IMG/VR virus record: IMGVR_UViG_3300050821_002260
Location: 1-64,000 of that record
DNA length: 64,000 bases
From: a virus
Direction: 5' to 3' (one strand)
Shown here piece after piece: positions 14,748 to 24,193 of the stretch. Position numbers and translations under genes: made by a program. Position 1 is the stretch's first letter. The number at the start of each line of letters is the position of its first letter. The notes beneath the pieces were generated by a model. It did not search any database. It saw nothing but the letters and a program-made list of their open reading frames with translations, and was not told the DNA's origin.

Positions 14748-16345
14748 TAGAGCACTATCTCATTTCCAGCGCCGAAAGACCACAGACCAGGACTGAATTG
14801 ATACTTCTCAGCAGTGATATTCAGAACCATCCCGTTTCTTCCGAAGTTAAGGCCGACGGATTGGATGCGGCCACAGTCTTGGAACCTGAGTCCACTAACT
14901 ACGCTCAAGCTGTCTCCGACTTGAGGCGAGTTATTTCTGTATACTACACTCACGTTCGTTTTCAATCTTGGAGAGTTGATGAGCTGGAAATTGCTGAGAT
15001 ATTTCTGATAGTAGTTGACAATTCCACCACCGAGGTTGGCGACATTGGCACTTGGATTGACAGTGACAACGTTCCTTGGGATGCCGAACGGATTGACCGG
15101 GTCGCCTACTGGAAAAGTCGTTGGGTTGACACGTGGAAACATCCAGAAGCCGACCTGAAGACTGTAGAAATTCAGGCTGGCGTCGCCGGCGTCACCACCA
15201 ATCGGAAATAGTGTTAGCGCCTTGGTCAATTCTAGATACTGCCCAGAAACGGCGTCAGACACGACCGTATCGCTTAGATTAAAGCCGTAGATGCCATTGT
15301 TCGTATCCCCACCTAGGAACTGGAACGAATTCGGTGGCCCTGTTGAGCCTTGGCTCTGAGCCGTGACCGGACTGCCTATGAACGTGGAAATGTTTCCAGG
15401 TTGACTGCTGAAATCTTTGATGATTCTTTTGAAATCCGTTATGCCCCTCATGCTGCCTGGATTGGTCGGTGATGGGAATTGCTTCCAGTACCTGCCGACC
15501 GTTGGACTTGGATTATCGTTGGTTCCACTGCCGGGAACTGGCGTCCATTCTTCGAACGTGCCATCTATCAGCCAGCCATCTGGTATCGGTGTGAAACCAT
15601 TGTTAGCGGTTCCGGCGGATATCTGCGTATTCGGCTGCTTCTGCGCGTGGTCGCTGTCGTAAACGAAATCGCCCTCATTATTCAGCTGACCGGCAAATAG
15701 CGCCGGGTTCAATTGAGATGCCACGTCCAGAGTGTAGTCTATGGCTTGCGTCGCTGAGACGATGTCGGATTTCGGCACAGTGAATATTTGCGAACCGAAT
15801 GGCGCAGCTCCGGGGTCGACCACGTAGATACCGTCTTTACGAACTATTATATCGCCAAGAACATAGGATGCCAATTGCTGGAGGCCGCTCATAGACGGGC
15901 CTCTAAACGAGAAATTCTTTATCGGGACGCTGGTCGTCTGCCATAGCACGGACGCACCGTTCATTATGGTACTTGCCAGTTGAGCCAGAAACTGAGCAGC
16001 GTTAGGTTCTATCCCATAGAAGAATATTTGGGACGCTTGGAGTGGTTGGATGACACCAGAGATTGTATCGACCATTCCAGAAGACGACCATCCACTACTG
16101 ACATTCTTGACTACTCCCACTCTTCCGAACGGTAGACTGATGATAGCGTCTTCTACAGGCAATGGAGATAGAGCGTCTTTCAGCAAAGTGACTGTGAAGC
16201 TGCCTCCTGTGGTAGTGTAATTCAACTGGAGACTGACTGTGATAGATTCAGTGGAAAGTAGATAGCCGATGCTTTTCAGAGGAGGTATGATTATCTTCTC
16301 TGAGTTGACATAGAATGGAGGCGAGCTACCCACCGAAGGCTCCAT
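14747..16345 (-). CDS. Tail hub-like structural protein
   Basis: 532 residues, beta-rich, with GYLLSTESITVSLQLNYTTT near the N-terminus, a middle segment LQQLASYVLGDIIVRKDGIY and a C-terminal GRNGMVLNITAEKYQFSP. The 'diagonal' arrangement of small beta domains and the 'VRKDG' hairpin resemble baseplate hub (gp27/gpD-type) proteins, but I cannot show this from motifs alone. It overlaps the end of the 942-aa tail gene by 20 nt. Confidence 0.55.
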   Translation of the reverse strand: MEPSVGSSPPFYVNSEKIIIPPLKSIGYLLSTESITVSLQLNYTTTGGSFTVTLLKDALSPLPVEDAIISLPFGRVGVVKNVSSGWSSSGMVDTISGVIQPLQASQIFFYGIEPNAAQFLAQLASTIMNGASVLWQTTSVPIKNFSFRGPSMSGLQQLASYVLGDIIVRKDGIYVVDPGAAPFGSQIFTVPKSDIVSATQAIDYTLDVASQLNPALFAGQLNNEGDFVYDSDHAQKQPNTQISAGTANNGFTPIPDGWLIDGTFEEWTPVPGSGTNDNPSPTVGRYWKQFPSPTNPGSMRGITDFKRIIKDFSSQPGNISTFIGSPVTAQSQGSTGPPNSFQFLGGDTNNGIYGFNLSDTVVSDAVSGQYLELTKALTLFPIGGDAGDASLNFYSLQVGFWMFPRVNPTTFPVGDPVNPFGIPRNVVTVNPSANVANLGGGIVNYYQKYLSNFQLINSPRLKTNVSVVYRNNSPQVGDSLSVVSGLRFQDCGRIQSVGLNFGRNGMVLNITAEKYQFSPGLWSFGAGNEIVL

Positions 16346-19154
16346 TTATCAAGTCTGAACGCTCTTGGAAAATTATCTGCAATTCGTAGACATGCGGCTC
16401 GGCGCCGAGGATCAGTTTCGCTCTGAATGCTGAGGCCGACTGTGCGAACACGACGCGATAATTTCTCCCCAGAGCCTGCAATGTGACCGGTGCTATGCAG
16501 GAATTTGCCTGATTGAACTGGTTTATCAATTGCTGCCTCAAAGCGTAGCTCAAATTGGCGTTTCCAAGCTGCTGACCGAACAGTTCCAACAGCGCATAGT
16601 TCCTTTGGTGAGTGATGTTTATTTCAGACAGAGCCAACATGCTGAATTCGTCAATGACGCATGTGATGGTGAATTCCTGTATGAAATAGACCTTGACCTT
16701 GTTGCTGACGATATCGTCTTCGAAATCCGTAGTGGTGTCAACTGACGTGTCGGTGGTAGTGACTTGACCCTTGGTGACTTGAACTGTTTTCGTAACCGTT
16801 TGCCGTATAACGCCAGAAGTCGGGTCTGGGAATATTTTGGTCTCTTCGGTAGTGACCGTTGTCGTAACTTGGCCGAATTCGTCAGTGACCGTTTCTGTAG
16901 TGACCTGGACGCTATCTCCGGTGAGCGGGTTGGTAGTTGTCTTTATGACTTTCTGAGAGCCATCTGGATAATTGATGGTCTTGGTTACGATAACTTGCAG
17001 AGCATTGAAAGCGCTCGTGGTGTCAGTAGTCGTCGTGCCTACATCTCTGCGTGTGCCTATTTCGTCAGTACGAGTCTGGGTCACCTTGCCGGTCGGGTCT
17101 GTCTGAGTCTCCACGGTCACTTGGTCATAGATGATATTGCCGAACGAATCTGTAGTCTGACCGTTGAGATTTCCTGGGACTATCTCGACCTGTTTGTTGA
17201 TAGTTGTCAGGCCTTCCTGTTCGCCACCTGCCCACTCAGCATTCACAGTGCCAAAGAACTGATAGTGTTGAACGCCATCCAACGTTCTTACAATCAGAGG
17301 CTGGACGTTATCGGCGGTCGGTGGCTGTGTGAATACATTCTTCTTCTCTTGGCTGGTGATAATACCATTGACGGTGTCTGTTTCTATTTCCCTAGTGAGC
17401 GTCTGACCGCTGCCAGTTTTCTCTGTTATGATAGTGCTAGTTCTGGTAGGAGTCCCACTGTTCTGAATGGTCACTGTCGTAACGAGAGTGTCTTGCTTCT
17501 GAGTGGTGTTTGTGGTGGTCGTTATGACAGTCCCGTTAGGAAGCGTATGAGTGTTGGTTTTCGTGTTGACCAGGATACCGCTCGGTGCTTGGTCTACGCG
17601 ACGCAGCCACGTTCGCGTTCTAGTCTGGAAACTGACAACGTTAGATGTAAACGCGGTAATGAGCAGGCTGACGCCCGATGACGGCAGAGTGCTGCCAAAC
17701 ACTGTGAACTTTGATGTCGGCCTGTAGGCGCTCGCTGCATCGCTAGAAGACAGCCAGTCTATAGTGGACGGGAACCCTTGACCCGGCATTTGTTTAGAGT
17801 CATTTTGACTTGCCGGATTGACGGTCCAGACAGCCATGTTGATAAACGAGGCGTCTGGGATATTTCCACACGGACCTTGGACCAGTTTCTGTACCGTAGT
17901 GACAGCTAGATTGATGAAACTATGCGGGTCTACTTGTCTCTGGGCGGTCGCTACGGCAAGTTTGATGTAGCTCTTATTGCCAAGATACGTTGTGACCGCG
18001 AGCTTGACATAGTTTCTAGTCTGTACTTGCGTCTGGACAGCCAGATTTACGAAATTCAGAACTTTCGTAGTGGTCGTGACCGCTAGGTTGATGAAATTGC
18101 GACTCTGCTGCAAAGTATTGACAGCGAGTTTGATGTAAGCGTTCGGGAAGATTGGGAACTGAGTAGTCGCGGCCAGTCTGACATAGGCTATAGAGGGAGC
18201 AGTAGCCAGACCAAATTTAGGTGGACTGACAAAATTTTCAGGTTGGATGTAATTGAGTTGAACTGCTTTTTGGCCTAGAGTTGATTTCCAGCTTTCGATT
18301 GTTGGTGTCGCTATTGTCACTAGACCGAATTTCGGTGGCGCTGCATAGCTTCCACGGTCGTAGTTCAGAACGACAGCATTTTGTCCTGTGGTCGGTGCTG
18401 AACTTTCTACTGTAGGCGTCGCTGGAATATAGGGGATAACTTTTTCGGGGGCTATGAAAAGACTGCCAGGAGTGAACGGCTGTGGGAGAGCGTGCTTGCC
18501 CTCGGTAGGAAGCCATGAAGCTACAGAAGGTATCGTGATAGCTTGGAAAGCAATCGCGAATGCTCTAGCAGTACCTGGAGCAGTATTGAATTTGGAAGTG
18601 ATGCTGCTCTGTGCTGATGAAAAGACAATATGTTCAGCAGCGCCAAATGAATTGAATCCAGCACTATCTAATGTGTAACTAGTGCCTTGCGCGTAGCTAT
18701 CAGTACCAGACTGGTCATACGCTTCGACCGCTACGAACTCATCGGTGCCATTCGTGCTGTAGACCGCGGTAGTCGCATTGGCGGAGCCAGAACTGGCAGC
18801 GTCTGTATCGAAACCGACTATACCACCGGAAATCGGAACGTCCCAGAAAAATACGATGGCGTTTGCGTTGCTTGTAGAAAGCGTGACTGTGATTTTGTTA
18901 GTCGCGTTAGCAACGGTCGCAGCTAGGCAGTAGAACCATTGAAACAGAGTCCCAGAACCACCGACGAATGAAGACAGTGGAGTGTAAGTGTTTCCAGCTG
19001 TGTCTTGGACGTTCGAAACAGTTCCAGAACCAGACCATCCCACACCGACTATCAGCAAATCTCCTACTTGCGTGTTCAGGCCAGTAGTGGTCTGGAAACT
19101 ACTGGTAGAGCTTCCGCCTCCACCAGATTTCGAAGGTGTTCCGAATATGCTCAA
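16326..19154 (-). CDS. Large tail/adhesin-like repeat protein (942 aa)
   Basis: Residues 1 to about 210 form a beta domain (VGDLLIVGVGWSGSG, DTAGNTY) also found in proteins at 43091, 44412 and 48436. Residues of about 215-310 hold W-x-ST-x-GQ-AV units (TIESWKSTLGQKAVQLNY) shared with the 1177-aa protein. From about 315 there are eight or so short repeats of the form (Y/F)-(I/V)-(K/N)-L-A-V-T-T. The middle is Thr-rich beta structure; the C-terminal 100 residues look globular. Likely a tail-tip or fibre protein. Confidence 0.6.
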   Translation of the reverse strand: MSIFGTPSKSGGGGSSTSSFQTTTGLNTQVGDLLIVGVGWSGSGTVSNVQDTAGNTYTPLSSFVGGSGTLFQWFYCLAATVANATNKITVTLSTSNANAIVFFWDVPISGGIVGFDTDAASSGSANATTAVYSTNGTDEFVAVEAYDQSGTDSYAQGTSYTLDSAGFNSFGAAEHIVFSSAQSSITSKFNTAPGTARAFAIAFQAITIPSVASWLPTEGKHALPQPFTPGSLFIAPEKVIPYIPATPTVESSAPTTGQNAVVLNYDRGSYAAPPKFGLVTIATPTIESWKSTLGQKAVQLNYIQPENFVSPPKFGLATAPSIAYVRLAATTQFPIFPNAYIKLAVNTLQQSRNFINLAVTTTTKVLNFVNLAVQTQVQTRNYVKLAVTTYLGNKSYIKLAVATAQRQVDPHSFINLAVTTVQKLVQGPCGNIPDASFINMAVWTVNPASQNDSKQMPGQGFPSTIDWLSSSDAASAYRPTSKFTVFGSTLPSSGVSLLITAFTSNVVSFQTRTRTWLRRVDQAPSGILVNTKTNTHTLPNGTVITTTTNTTQKQDTLVTTVTIQNSGTPTRTSTIITEKTGSGQTLTREIETDTVNGIITSQEKKNVFTQPPTADNVQPLIVRTLDGVQHYQFFGTVNAEWAGGEQEGLTTINKQVEIVPGNLNGQTTDSFGNIIYDQVTVETQTDPTGKVTQTRTDEIGTRRDVGTTTTDTTSAFNALQVIVTKTINYPDGSQKVIKTTTNPLTGDSVQVTTETVTDEFGQVTTTVTTEETKIFPDPTSGVIRQTVTKTVQVTKGQVTTTDTSVDTTTDFEDDIVSNKVKVYFIQEFTITCVIDEFSMLALSEINITHQRNYALLELFGQQLGNANLSYALRQQLINQFNQANSCIAPVTLQALGRNYRVVFAQSASAFRAKLILGAEPHVYELQIIFQERSDLINGAFGG

Positions 19155-19502
19155 TTAAGCCTGCTTGATTTTGACGCCGGGGATAAGTATGTCCACAGAG
19201 TACTTGTACTCTTTCAGAGGCTTGGAATATTTCTCAAACTTCTTAGTTCTCAACTCGAACCTGATTTCAGTGAGCATCTGTGTTTCTTTGTCCAGACCGC
19301 CTATCAAGAAACTTTCGATAGTCGGGGGTCCACCGACAGTAGCGAATGCTTCTGTGACGAAATAGTAGCTATCTTTGTTTACGAGTTCCGTCGCTGGACC
19401 ACCGAGACTCAATTTGCTGATGGGTTTGTCCTTGGGCAAATTCGTCCAGTAGCCAGAAGTCGAATTCGCCGTGCTTCCATCTGCGTAGTGTGCTTTCCAC
19501 AT
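19155..19502 (-). CDS. Hypothetical virion-associated protein (115 aa)
   Basis: 115 residues, beta-rich, starting MWKAHYADGSTANSTSGYWT and containing GYWTNLPKDKPISKLSL and ETQMLTEIRFELRTKKFE. AGGAG precedes the ATG. Located between the tape-measure region and the large adhesin, so a tail-tip role is plausible. Family not recognised. Confidence 0.55.
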   Translation of the reverse strand: MWKAHYADGSTANSTSGYWTNLPKDKPISKLSLGGPATELVNKDSYYFVTEAFATVGGPPTIESFLIGGLDKETQMLTEIRFELRTKKFEKYSKPLKEYKYSVDILIPGVKIKQA

Positions 19503-19518
19503 AGATTTTCTCCTGAAA

Positions 19519-20127
19519 TCAAGTATTCGTTACCCATAGTAACGGTGAGTCATATAGTCCAGTAAGCGGTTTAGTGAGTACGACGTTTGTGGAAGCGACG
19601 CCAGCATCAGATGGACGAATGAAATTTCCGGCGGCACCTGGAGTTATATTCGTTAGGATTGGTGCTCCATCTGTCCCACCAGCCGAGAAGTCATTGAACT
19701 GGAATGTCAAGCTGGGAGGTGCACCAGAGTAAGCGTAGCGAACCGCCAGAATTCCAACCGTGTTGGTGCTGGGAACGACAGCGTCGGAAGCTATCTGGTA
19801 GTTGAGGTTGAAAGTGACCGCTCCGCCTGCTCCGGGGATGCTGGCTGAAAGGTTGACGAAATTTGTAGCGCCTTTTAGCCTGTTGATAGTCGCTCCGCCT
19901 GCTACTGGACTGGACGGCTCCCATGCTGATGCTGGAGCGCCTCCGGTAGTAGCGACCGCTGACCAGTATGGAATATTCCCATTGCCTGTCGTGCCAGTGA
20001 ACGATTCCTTGTTGGTCGTTGTGAAAGTGGAATCGTCCCACGACTCTAAGGTTGGGATAGCTGATAGTGCTTGACTGAATGTTACCTTGAATGGGTTGAC
20101 CGCTGCACTGTTATTTCCGGCTCCCAC
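19519..20127 (-). CDS. Virion structural protein (about 202-209 aa)
   Basis: Beta-rich, Thr/Ser/Gly-rich protein with ILAVRYAYSGAPPSLTFQFN and a hydrophobic end. The conventional frame starts at GTG 20127, which lacks an SD. An AAAGGAG SD lies instead 7 nt before an in-frame ATT at 20148, which would add ISIPSSI; a non-canonical ATT start is therefore possible. Likely a tail-tip or fibre-associated protein by position. Confidence 0.55.
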   Translation of the reverse strand: MGAGNNSAAVNPFKVTFSQALSAIPTLESWDDSTFTTTNKESFTGTTGNGNIPYWSAVATTGGAPASAWEPSSPVAGGATINRLKGATNFVNLSASIPGAGGAVTFNLNYQIASDAVVPSTNTVGILAVRYAYSGAPPSLTFQFNDFSAGGTDGAPILTNITPGAAGNFIRPSDAGVASTNVVLTKPLTGLYDSPLLWVTNT

Positions 20128-20160
20128 AATACTAGATGGAATTGAAATCGTAGTTCTCCT

Positions 20161-22641
20161 TTACTGTGAAATTGCTTGTGCGATACTGTTTGCGATTAAA
20201 TCCCCTGTTCCTGGGTCTATAGAAATCTGCACTCTGGAACTGCTAGACTTGATGGCGTCTACCACATCAGCCAGAAATTGGTTGCGCTCATCAGCACTCG
20301 ACGCTTGCGAAGCCACGCTAGTCGTAAGTTTGATGGCGTCTTGCAATGCTTTGGTCGCGTCAGTTAGAGCCTTGGTAGCATCTTCTACGCCGGTCCCTCT
20401 CCCGATACCTACTTGCGGAGTTGGAGTGCCTGTCGTTGCTCCACTTGGACCAGACGTGGGAGGCGCGATAGTTTCCCCACTGGTCGCAAGCTGTCCAGAG
20501 CCTTGAGTTGGTAGAGTTGTACCCCCGCCGCCGGGACCAATGATGCCGGGATTCAGTGCAAATCCAGTTTGCTTCGCTACGGAAAGAGCGGCAGACTGGA
20601 CAGCGTTCGAGAAATTCTGTATATTAGGGATGGCTCCTAGCAGCACGTCTCTAACGCGGACAGCCAAGTCTGTAAACGACGTGTCTAGACGTGGGATGTC
20701 GCTGCCTCTTGCCAGACCTTCAGTGGCTAATCCTTCAGCCGGAGACAGTAGACTACCTATCGTGGGAGATGGACCACCCGGAGAGCGGACAGCTTCACCG
20801 CCAGATGCCGCTCTGAGAATATCCTTCGCTGTAGACGCGGCGTCTTGCCAGATGCCAGAAACATGAGTGCCCATCTGCTGCATCTGTTCAATCTGCTTAT
20901 TGACGAATTGCGCGAACTGGACAGCTGCTTCGCGCTGTTCTACAGTGCCTCCGCCGTGCAACACCTGACCCGCTTCTCTAGTTCCTTCGACTAGCTTGCG
21001 CTCAGAGTCTATCCTAGCGTGTTCAAACGTTTCTACGTCTCCTGTCTTCTTTGATGCTTCCATTACCCGGCTGTATGCGTCAACGACGCTCTTGGTGTAA
21101 GACAGGCTGAAATCTAGGCGCTTGTCGTAGAGATCTTTGTCGAGGTCAGCTATTTTGGTGAGGACCTTCATCTCCTCTTCAGCGTTGCCCTTAACCTGTT
21201 CAAGCTTTTGTTTCTGAAACTCAATTTCATTTTGGATAGATACGACACGAATTTTCTTTGTAAATTCAAATATTTGGTCTTGCTGCTTCTCTGCCAAATC
21301 TCTAGCCTTGATAAGTTCTTCTGCCGCCCCAAAGACGTCTCCTCTACCTAGGAGTTCACCAGATTTCTGCTTTCGATAAGCTATTTCTTGGTCTACGCTT
21401 GCTAGACGCAATTCTCTAGCTAACTTGATTGCCTCTTCTTCTCGCTTGTAGATGGCAGCGTTGGAATTCTTGACGACCTCAGCTTCTTCGACCTTGATTT
21501 TCATTATTTCGGTTTCGATTTTAAGTCTCTGGTCGTCAGTGAGCCCTGCGGACAATTGCTTCTGGAGCATGATACGCTGCTCTTCCAACTTTGCCAATGC
21601 TCCAGCGGCAGCGCCACGTATGTCAGAGCTGAGCCCAAGACTCATGGCTTTCTCTTCCAGAGATAGACGCTCCCTAGTCAGAGCCACGACCTTGCGCTCG
21701 TTCTGCTCTGTGAGTTCTATTTCCTGTGCTACCTTTTCAGAGGCTTCTGCAAGACGCTCACTTTCCTTCGTAGTTTCAGCGGTTTCTTCTCTGGTCTTTC
21801 TTATGTTGTCGTAGAAATTGCCAATGATTTTATCGGCATTTCCAAACCAACCTCCGCTAGTGCCCATAGCTTTCGCAGTAGCTGATACCGAGTCTATGAA
21901 TTTCGTAAACGTCGGGAGCAGTCTAGTGCCTAGTTCAACCTGCAGATGCCGCACAGATTGTTCTAGTTCTGCCGTTGCCTGTTTATATTTCAGTGCTGCC
22001 TCTGCCGCCTGTTCAACAGGACCTAGAGTGCCTTCTACGCTTTTCTTTTGCCTATCCCATTCATCGTTGCTAAGTTTCAACATCGGGACTAGTTGACCGC
22101 CGATGCGAGCGCCTAGCAATTCCGTAGCAACTTTCAATTTATCGCTGTCAGTACTTGCGGATGAGACTTTCTCTCTGACTTTATCCAACACCTGAGTCAT
22201 AGATAGAGCTTGACCGCTCGTGTCTCTTAGGGAGCCAAGGACCCGGCCAAGACGCGTAGCGAACGGGTCTAATGAGTTCTGTGTGGCTGTGACCTGTGTC
22301 GAGAGCATCTGCATGGCACGAGCGCCCAGATTTGCATTGACGCCGAAGCGTTCCATGACGCCGACCAGAGTGGCTGCTTCTCTGGTAGTCATACCCATCC
22401 GATTAGACAGGTGCTCCATTTCCAATCCCCACTCAGCGGTCGTACGGATAGCTTTCTCTAATGCGACCAGGACCGCCCCGCCCATAGCGGTAGCGATACC
22501 GACCGCCATCAAGCTGAAGTGGCTAGTTATTTTCTCAGCGCCCTCCTTAGCCATCGTTTCAGCTTTTTGGAGTCCGGTCTCTAGACCCTTCAGGTCTACG
22601 CTCGTCCCCATTATCGCCTCTAGCAGTGATACGACGCCCAT
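20161..22641 (-). CDS. Tape-measure protein
   Basis: 826 residues. Alpha-helical throughout, a hydrophobic stretch at about 41-65 (HFSLMAVGIATAMGGAVLVA), repeated Ala/Glu/Gln/Lys coiled-coil segments in the middle and a Pro/Gly/Thr-rich C-terminal part. It is the longest helical gene and lies directly after the frameshifted chaperone pair, the canonical position. From its length the tail would be of ordinary siphovirus size. Overlaps the chaperone frame by one base. Confidence 0.9.
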   Translation of the reverse strand: MGVVSLLEAIMGTSVDLKGLETGLQKAETMAKEGAEKITSHFSLMAVGIATAMGGAVLVALEKAIRTTAEWGLEMEHLSNRMGMTTREAATLVGVMERFGVNANLGARAMQMLSTQVTATQNSLDPFATRLGRVLGSLRDTSGQALSMTQVLDKVREKVSSASTDSDKLKVATELLGARIGGQLVPMLKLSNDEWDRQKKSVEGTLGPVEQAAEAALKYKQATAELEQSVRHLQVELGTRLLPTFTKFIDSVSATAKAMGTSGGWFGNADKIIGNFYDNIRKTREETAETTKESERLAEASEKVAQEIELTEQNERKVVALTRERLSLEEKAMSLGLSSDIRGAAAGALAKLEEQRIMLQKQLSAGLTDDQRLKIETEIMKIKVEEAEVVKNSNAAIYKREEEAIKLARELRLASVDQEIAYRKQKSGELLGRGDVFGAAEELIKARDLAEKQQDQIFEFTKKIRVVSIQNEIEFQKQKLEQVKGNAEEEMKVLTKIADLDKDLYDKRLDFSLSYTKSVVDAYSRVMEASKKTGDVETFEHARIDSERKLVEGTREAGQVLHGGGTVEQREAAVQFAQFVNKQIEQMQQMGTHVSGIWQDAASTAKDILRAASGGEAVRSPGGPSPTIGSLLSPAEGLATEGLARGSDIPRLDTSFTDLAVRVRDVLLGAIPNIQNFSNAVQSAALSVAKQTGFALNPGIIGPGGGGTTLPTQGSGQLATSGETIAPPTSGPSGATTGTPTPQVGIGRGTGVEDATKALTDATKALQDAIKLTTSVASQASSADERNQFLADVVDAIKSSSSRVQISIDPGTGDLIANSIAQAISQ

Positions 22642-23198
22642 CAGCTTTTCCTAGTTTTCCCTTCGGCTATTTTCCTACGCTGCTCTTCAGCAAATTCTGG
22701 GTCTTCCCAATACTTGCGAGCTGTCTCTATGAATGGCTTGCCGTCAGAACCGACTAGAGTTTTGAACTCGTCGTCGACCGCCTTGAACTCGCTAACGTCC
22801 CGAGATATCCTAGCTGTCATAGTTGGTGAATAATCATAGTCTTTTACCTGTCCTCTGACGTCTGGCTCTACAGACCCTACGCGACTCATCGTCTGTGTAG
22901 CTATGAAATTTCGTACAACAGATTCAGTAGAAGGATACACTGGCTTCTCCTTCCTATTTCCATTTTTCTCGGGAGGCTTTGTTACTGGAGAAGGGTCGGC
23001 TTTTCCGGACTTGGCTTCCCAAGACCCTGTTTCTCGATAATGTCTGGCTCTAACGTATCTGTTGATTTGAGGGAGCGTGAGCCTTCCGACTGCGTTTGGG
23101 CCGAACCCGTACTCTGCTGCAAAGAACTCAAATACGGTATCCCAAAGGTGAGTGAAGCTGCTTCCATCAGCTTCTTTACCACCGGAAGGCTCTGCAAA
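22641..23198 (-). CDS. Tail assembly chaperone, -1 frameshift extension (gpT-like part)
   Basis: This frame is open without interruption from the slippery site to 22641. It encodes 185 residues beginning FAEPSGGKEADGSSFTHLWD, then VFEFFAAEYGFG and LTLPQINRYVRARH, which looks far more protein-like than the competing zero frame here. Fused to the first 130 residues of the upstream frame it gives a product of about 315 residues, as in lambda gpG-T. A GTG at 22940 with AAGGAG upstream could also start a separate 99-aa C-terminal product. Confidence 0.75.
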   Translation of the reverse strand, partial: FAEPSGGKEADGSSFTHLWDTVFEFFAAEYGFGPNAVGRLTLPQINRYVRARHYRETGSWEAKSGKADPSPVTKPPEKNGNRKEKPVYPSTESVVRNFIATQTMSRVGSVEPDVRGQVKDYDYSPTMTARISRDVSEFKAVDDEFKTLVGSDGKPFIETARKYWEDPEFAEEQRRKIAEGKTRKS

Positions 23199-23587
23199 TT
23201 TTTTATTATGTCTTCGATTTCGTTCAACTGGACAAACGCTTTCACTAGCGCATTGGCCGTCGGTATGTCCAGATACTCCTCGACAAACTCTTTTGTCAGC
23301 CCTTCGTTGATTGGCTTCTTTGTGTCTGGATTTTTCGGATAAATCAACACGTCGAATATGACTTGAGACATATCCACTTTCGCGAGCACTCTGGTAACAA
23401 GAACCATTGGATTTGGAACTTTTCCCGGTTCTGTAGTTTGGATGGTGTCTCTAATCACATCGTTCGCGTTCTCTTCCAGCCAGTACATCACTTTGAATAA
23501 ACGAGTAACTGGGAGGGGGAGCATCACTAAATCTCGCCCTCCCACGTTGACCGTCTTTCCCCGTTTCAACCATACGTCCAGAGACAT
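22982..23587 (-). CDS. Tail assembly chaperone (gpG-like, zero frame)
   Basis: 201 residues: MSLDVWLKRGKTVNVGGRDL, then a helical body including VMYWLEENANDVIRDTI and VFDVLIYP-like segments, typical of tail assembly chaperones between tube and tape-measure genes. The last 70 residues of the zero frame (SLQQSTGSAQTQSEG...) are low in complexity. A slippery heptamer at 23198-23204 lets some ribosomes switch to the -1 frame. Confidence 0.75.
   Translation of the reverse strand: MSLDVWLKRGKTVNVGGRDLVMLPLPVTRLFKVMYWLEENANDVIRDTIQTTEPGKVPNPMVLVTRVLAKVDMSQVIFDVLIYPKNPDTKKPINEGLTKEFVEEYLDIPTANALVKAFVQLNEIEDIIKNLQSLPVVKKLMEAASLTFGIPYLSSLQQSTGSAQTQSEGSRSLKSTDTLEPDIIEKQGLGKPSPEKPTLLQ
23198..23204 (-). 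promoter_or_regulatory. Programmed -1 ribosomal frameshift site A AAA AAT
   Basis: Minus strand reads ATA AAA AAT TTG in the zero frame, so the heptamer A AAA AAT fits X XXY YYZ with both tRNAs able to re-pair. Downstream, the -1 frame encodes a convincing gpT-like sequence. The location between tube and tape-measure genes is the standard one for this kind of event. Confidence 0.8.
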
Positions 23588-23596
23588 TTGTTCTCC

Positions 23597-24175
23597 TTAC
23601 GTCAATGTTGGAGCAACGAATACGTCGAACTGTCCCAATTGCTGACCCGGCTGCTTTGTCAAATCGCTCTTGAACTCGAACACGGCGTCATAGATTGTTT
23701 CCCGCTGTTCTGGAAACGGCACTCGGAGTTCAAGCGGTGGATAGACCTGCCAGCCGATGATGGCAATGTATCCACCTTCTGGTGTGGGATGCACGAACCT
23801 GAAGTTGGAAAACGGCAGGCGTGAAGAACCGCCGAATTGCTGGCTGGCTAAGACTCCACCACCAGACGGCGTTCCGAAGATGACGCTTTGTCCACTCTGG
23901 AAGTTTCTGAAAAACAGCGATACGGATGACGCTTCCATTTCCAGTAGTGGGACAGTGACGTTGACTCTCTCTTCCAATGTGAACCGACGCAGAAGGACCA
24001 ATGGGTTTCCACCCACCACGTCGTATGGACGGAGAGTATAGTTGAACGAAGCATCCCCCTTGATTTGGCCGAGGTTTGTAAACGGATTGCCGTAGTAAAC
24101 CACGCCATTACCAAGCAAGATATTTCGCTGGTCTTGTAGCTGAAGAAGACCACTAGATTGCGGTATAAAACCCAT
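23597..24175 (-). CDS. Major tail (tube) protein candidate
   Basis: 192 residues. Beta-rich, with FTNLGQIKGDASFNYTLRPY at the N-terminus, LLRRFTLEERVNVTVPLLEM and VFEFKSDL near the end. Single beta-sandwich size and position directly before the chaperone pair match the tail-tube protein. No membrane or enzymatic motif. An RBS (GGAG) precedes the start. Confidence 0.7.
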   Translation of the reverse strand: MGFIPQSSGLLQLQDQRNILLGNGVVYYGNPFTNLGQIKGDASFNYTLRPYDVVGGNPLVLLRRFTLEERVNVTVPLLEMEASSVSLFFRNFQSGQSVIFGTPSGGGVLASQQFGGSSRLPFSNFRFVHPTPEGGYIAIIGWQVYPPLELRVPFPEQRETIYDAVFEFKSDLTKQPGQQLGQFDVFVAPTLT

Positions 24176-24193
24176 CAGTTCTTCTCCTTTTTC

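Noticed and set aside
16764-17681. 305-aa plus-strand frame
   Set aside because: It is the antisense of the Thr-rich repeats of the 942-aa tail protein; it has no SD and is the only long plus-strand frame there.
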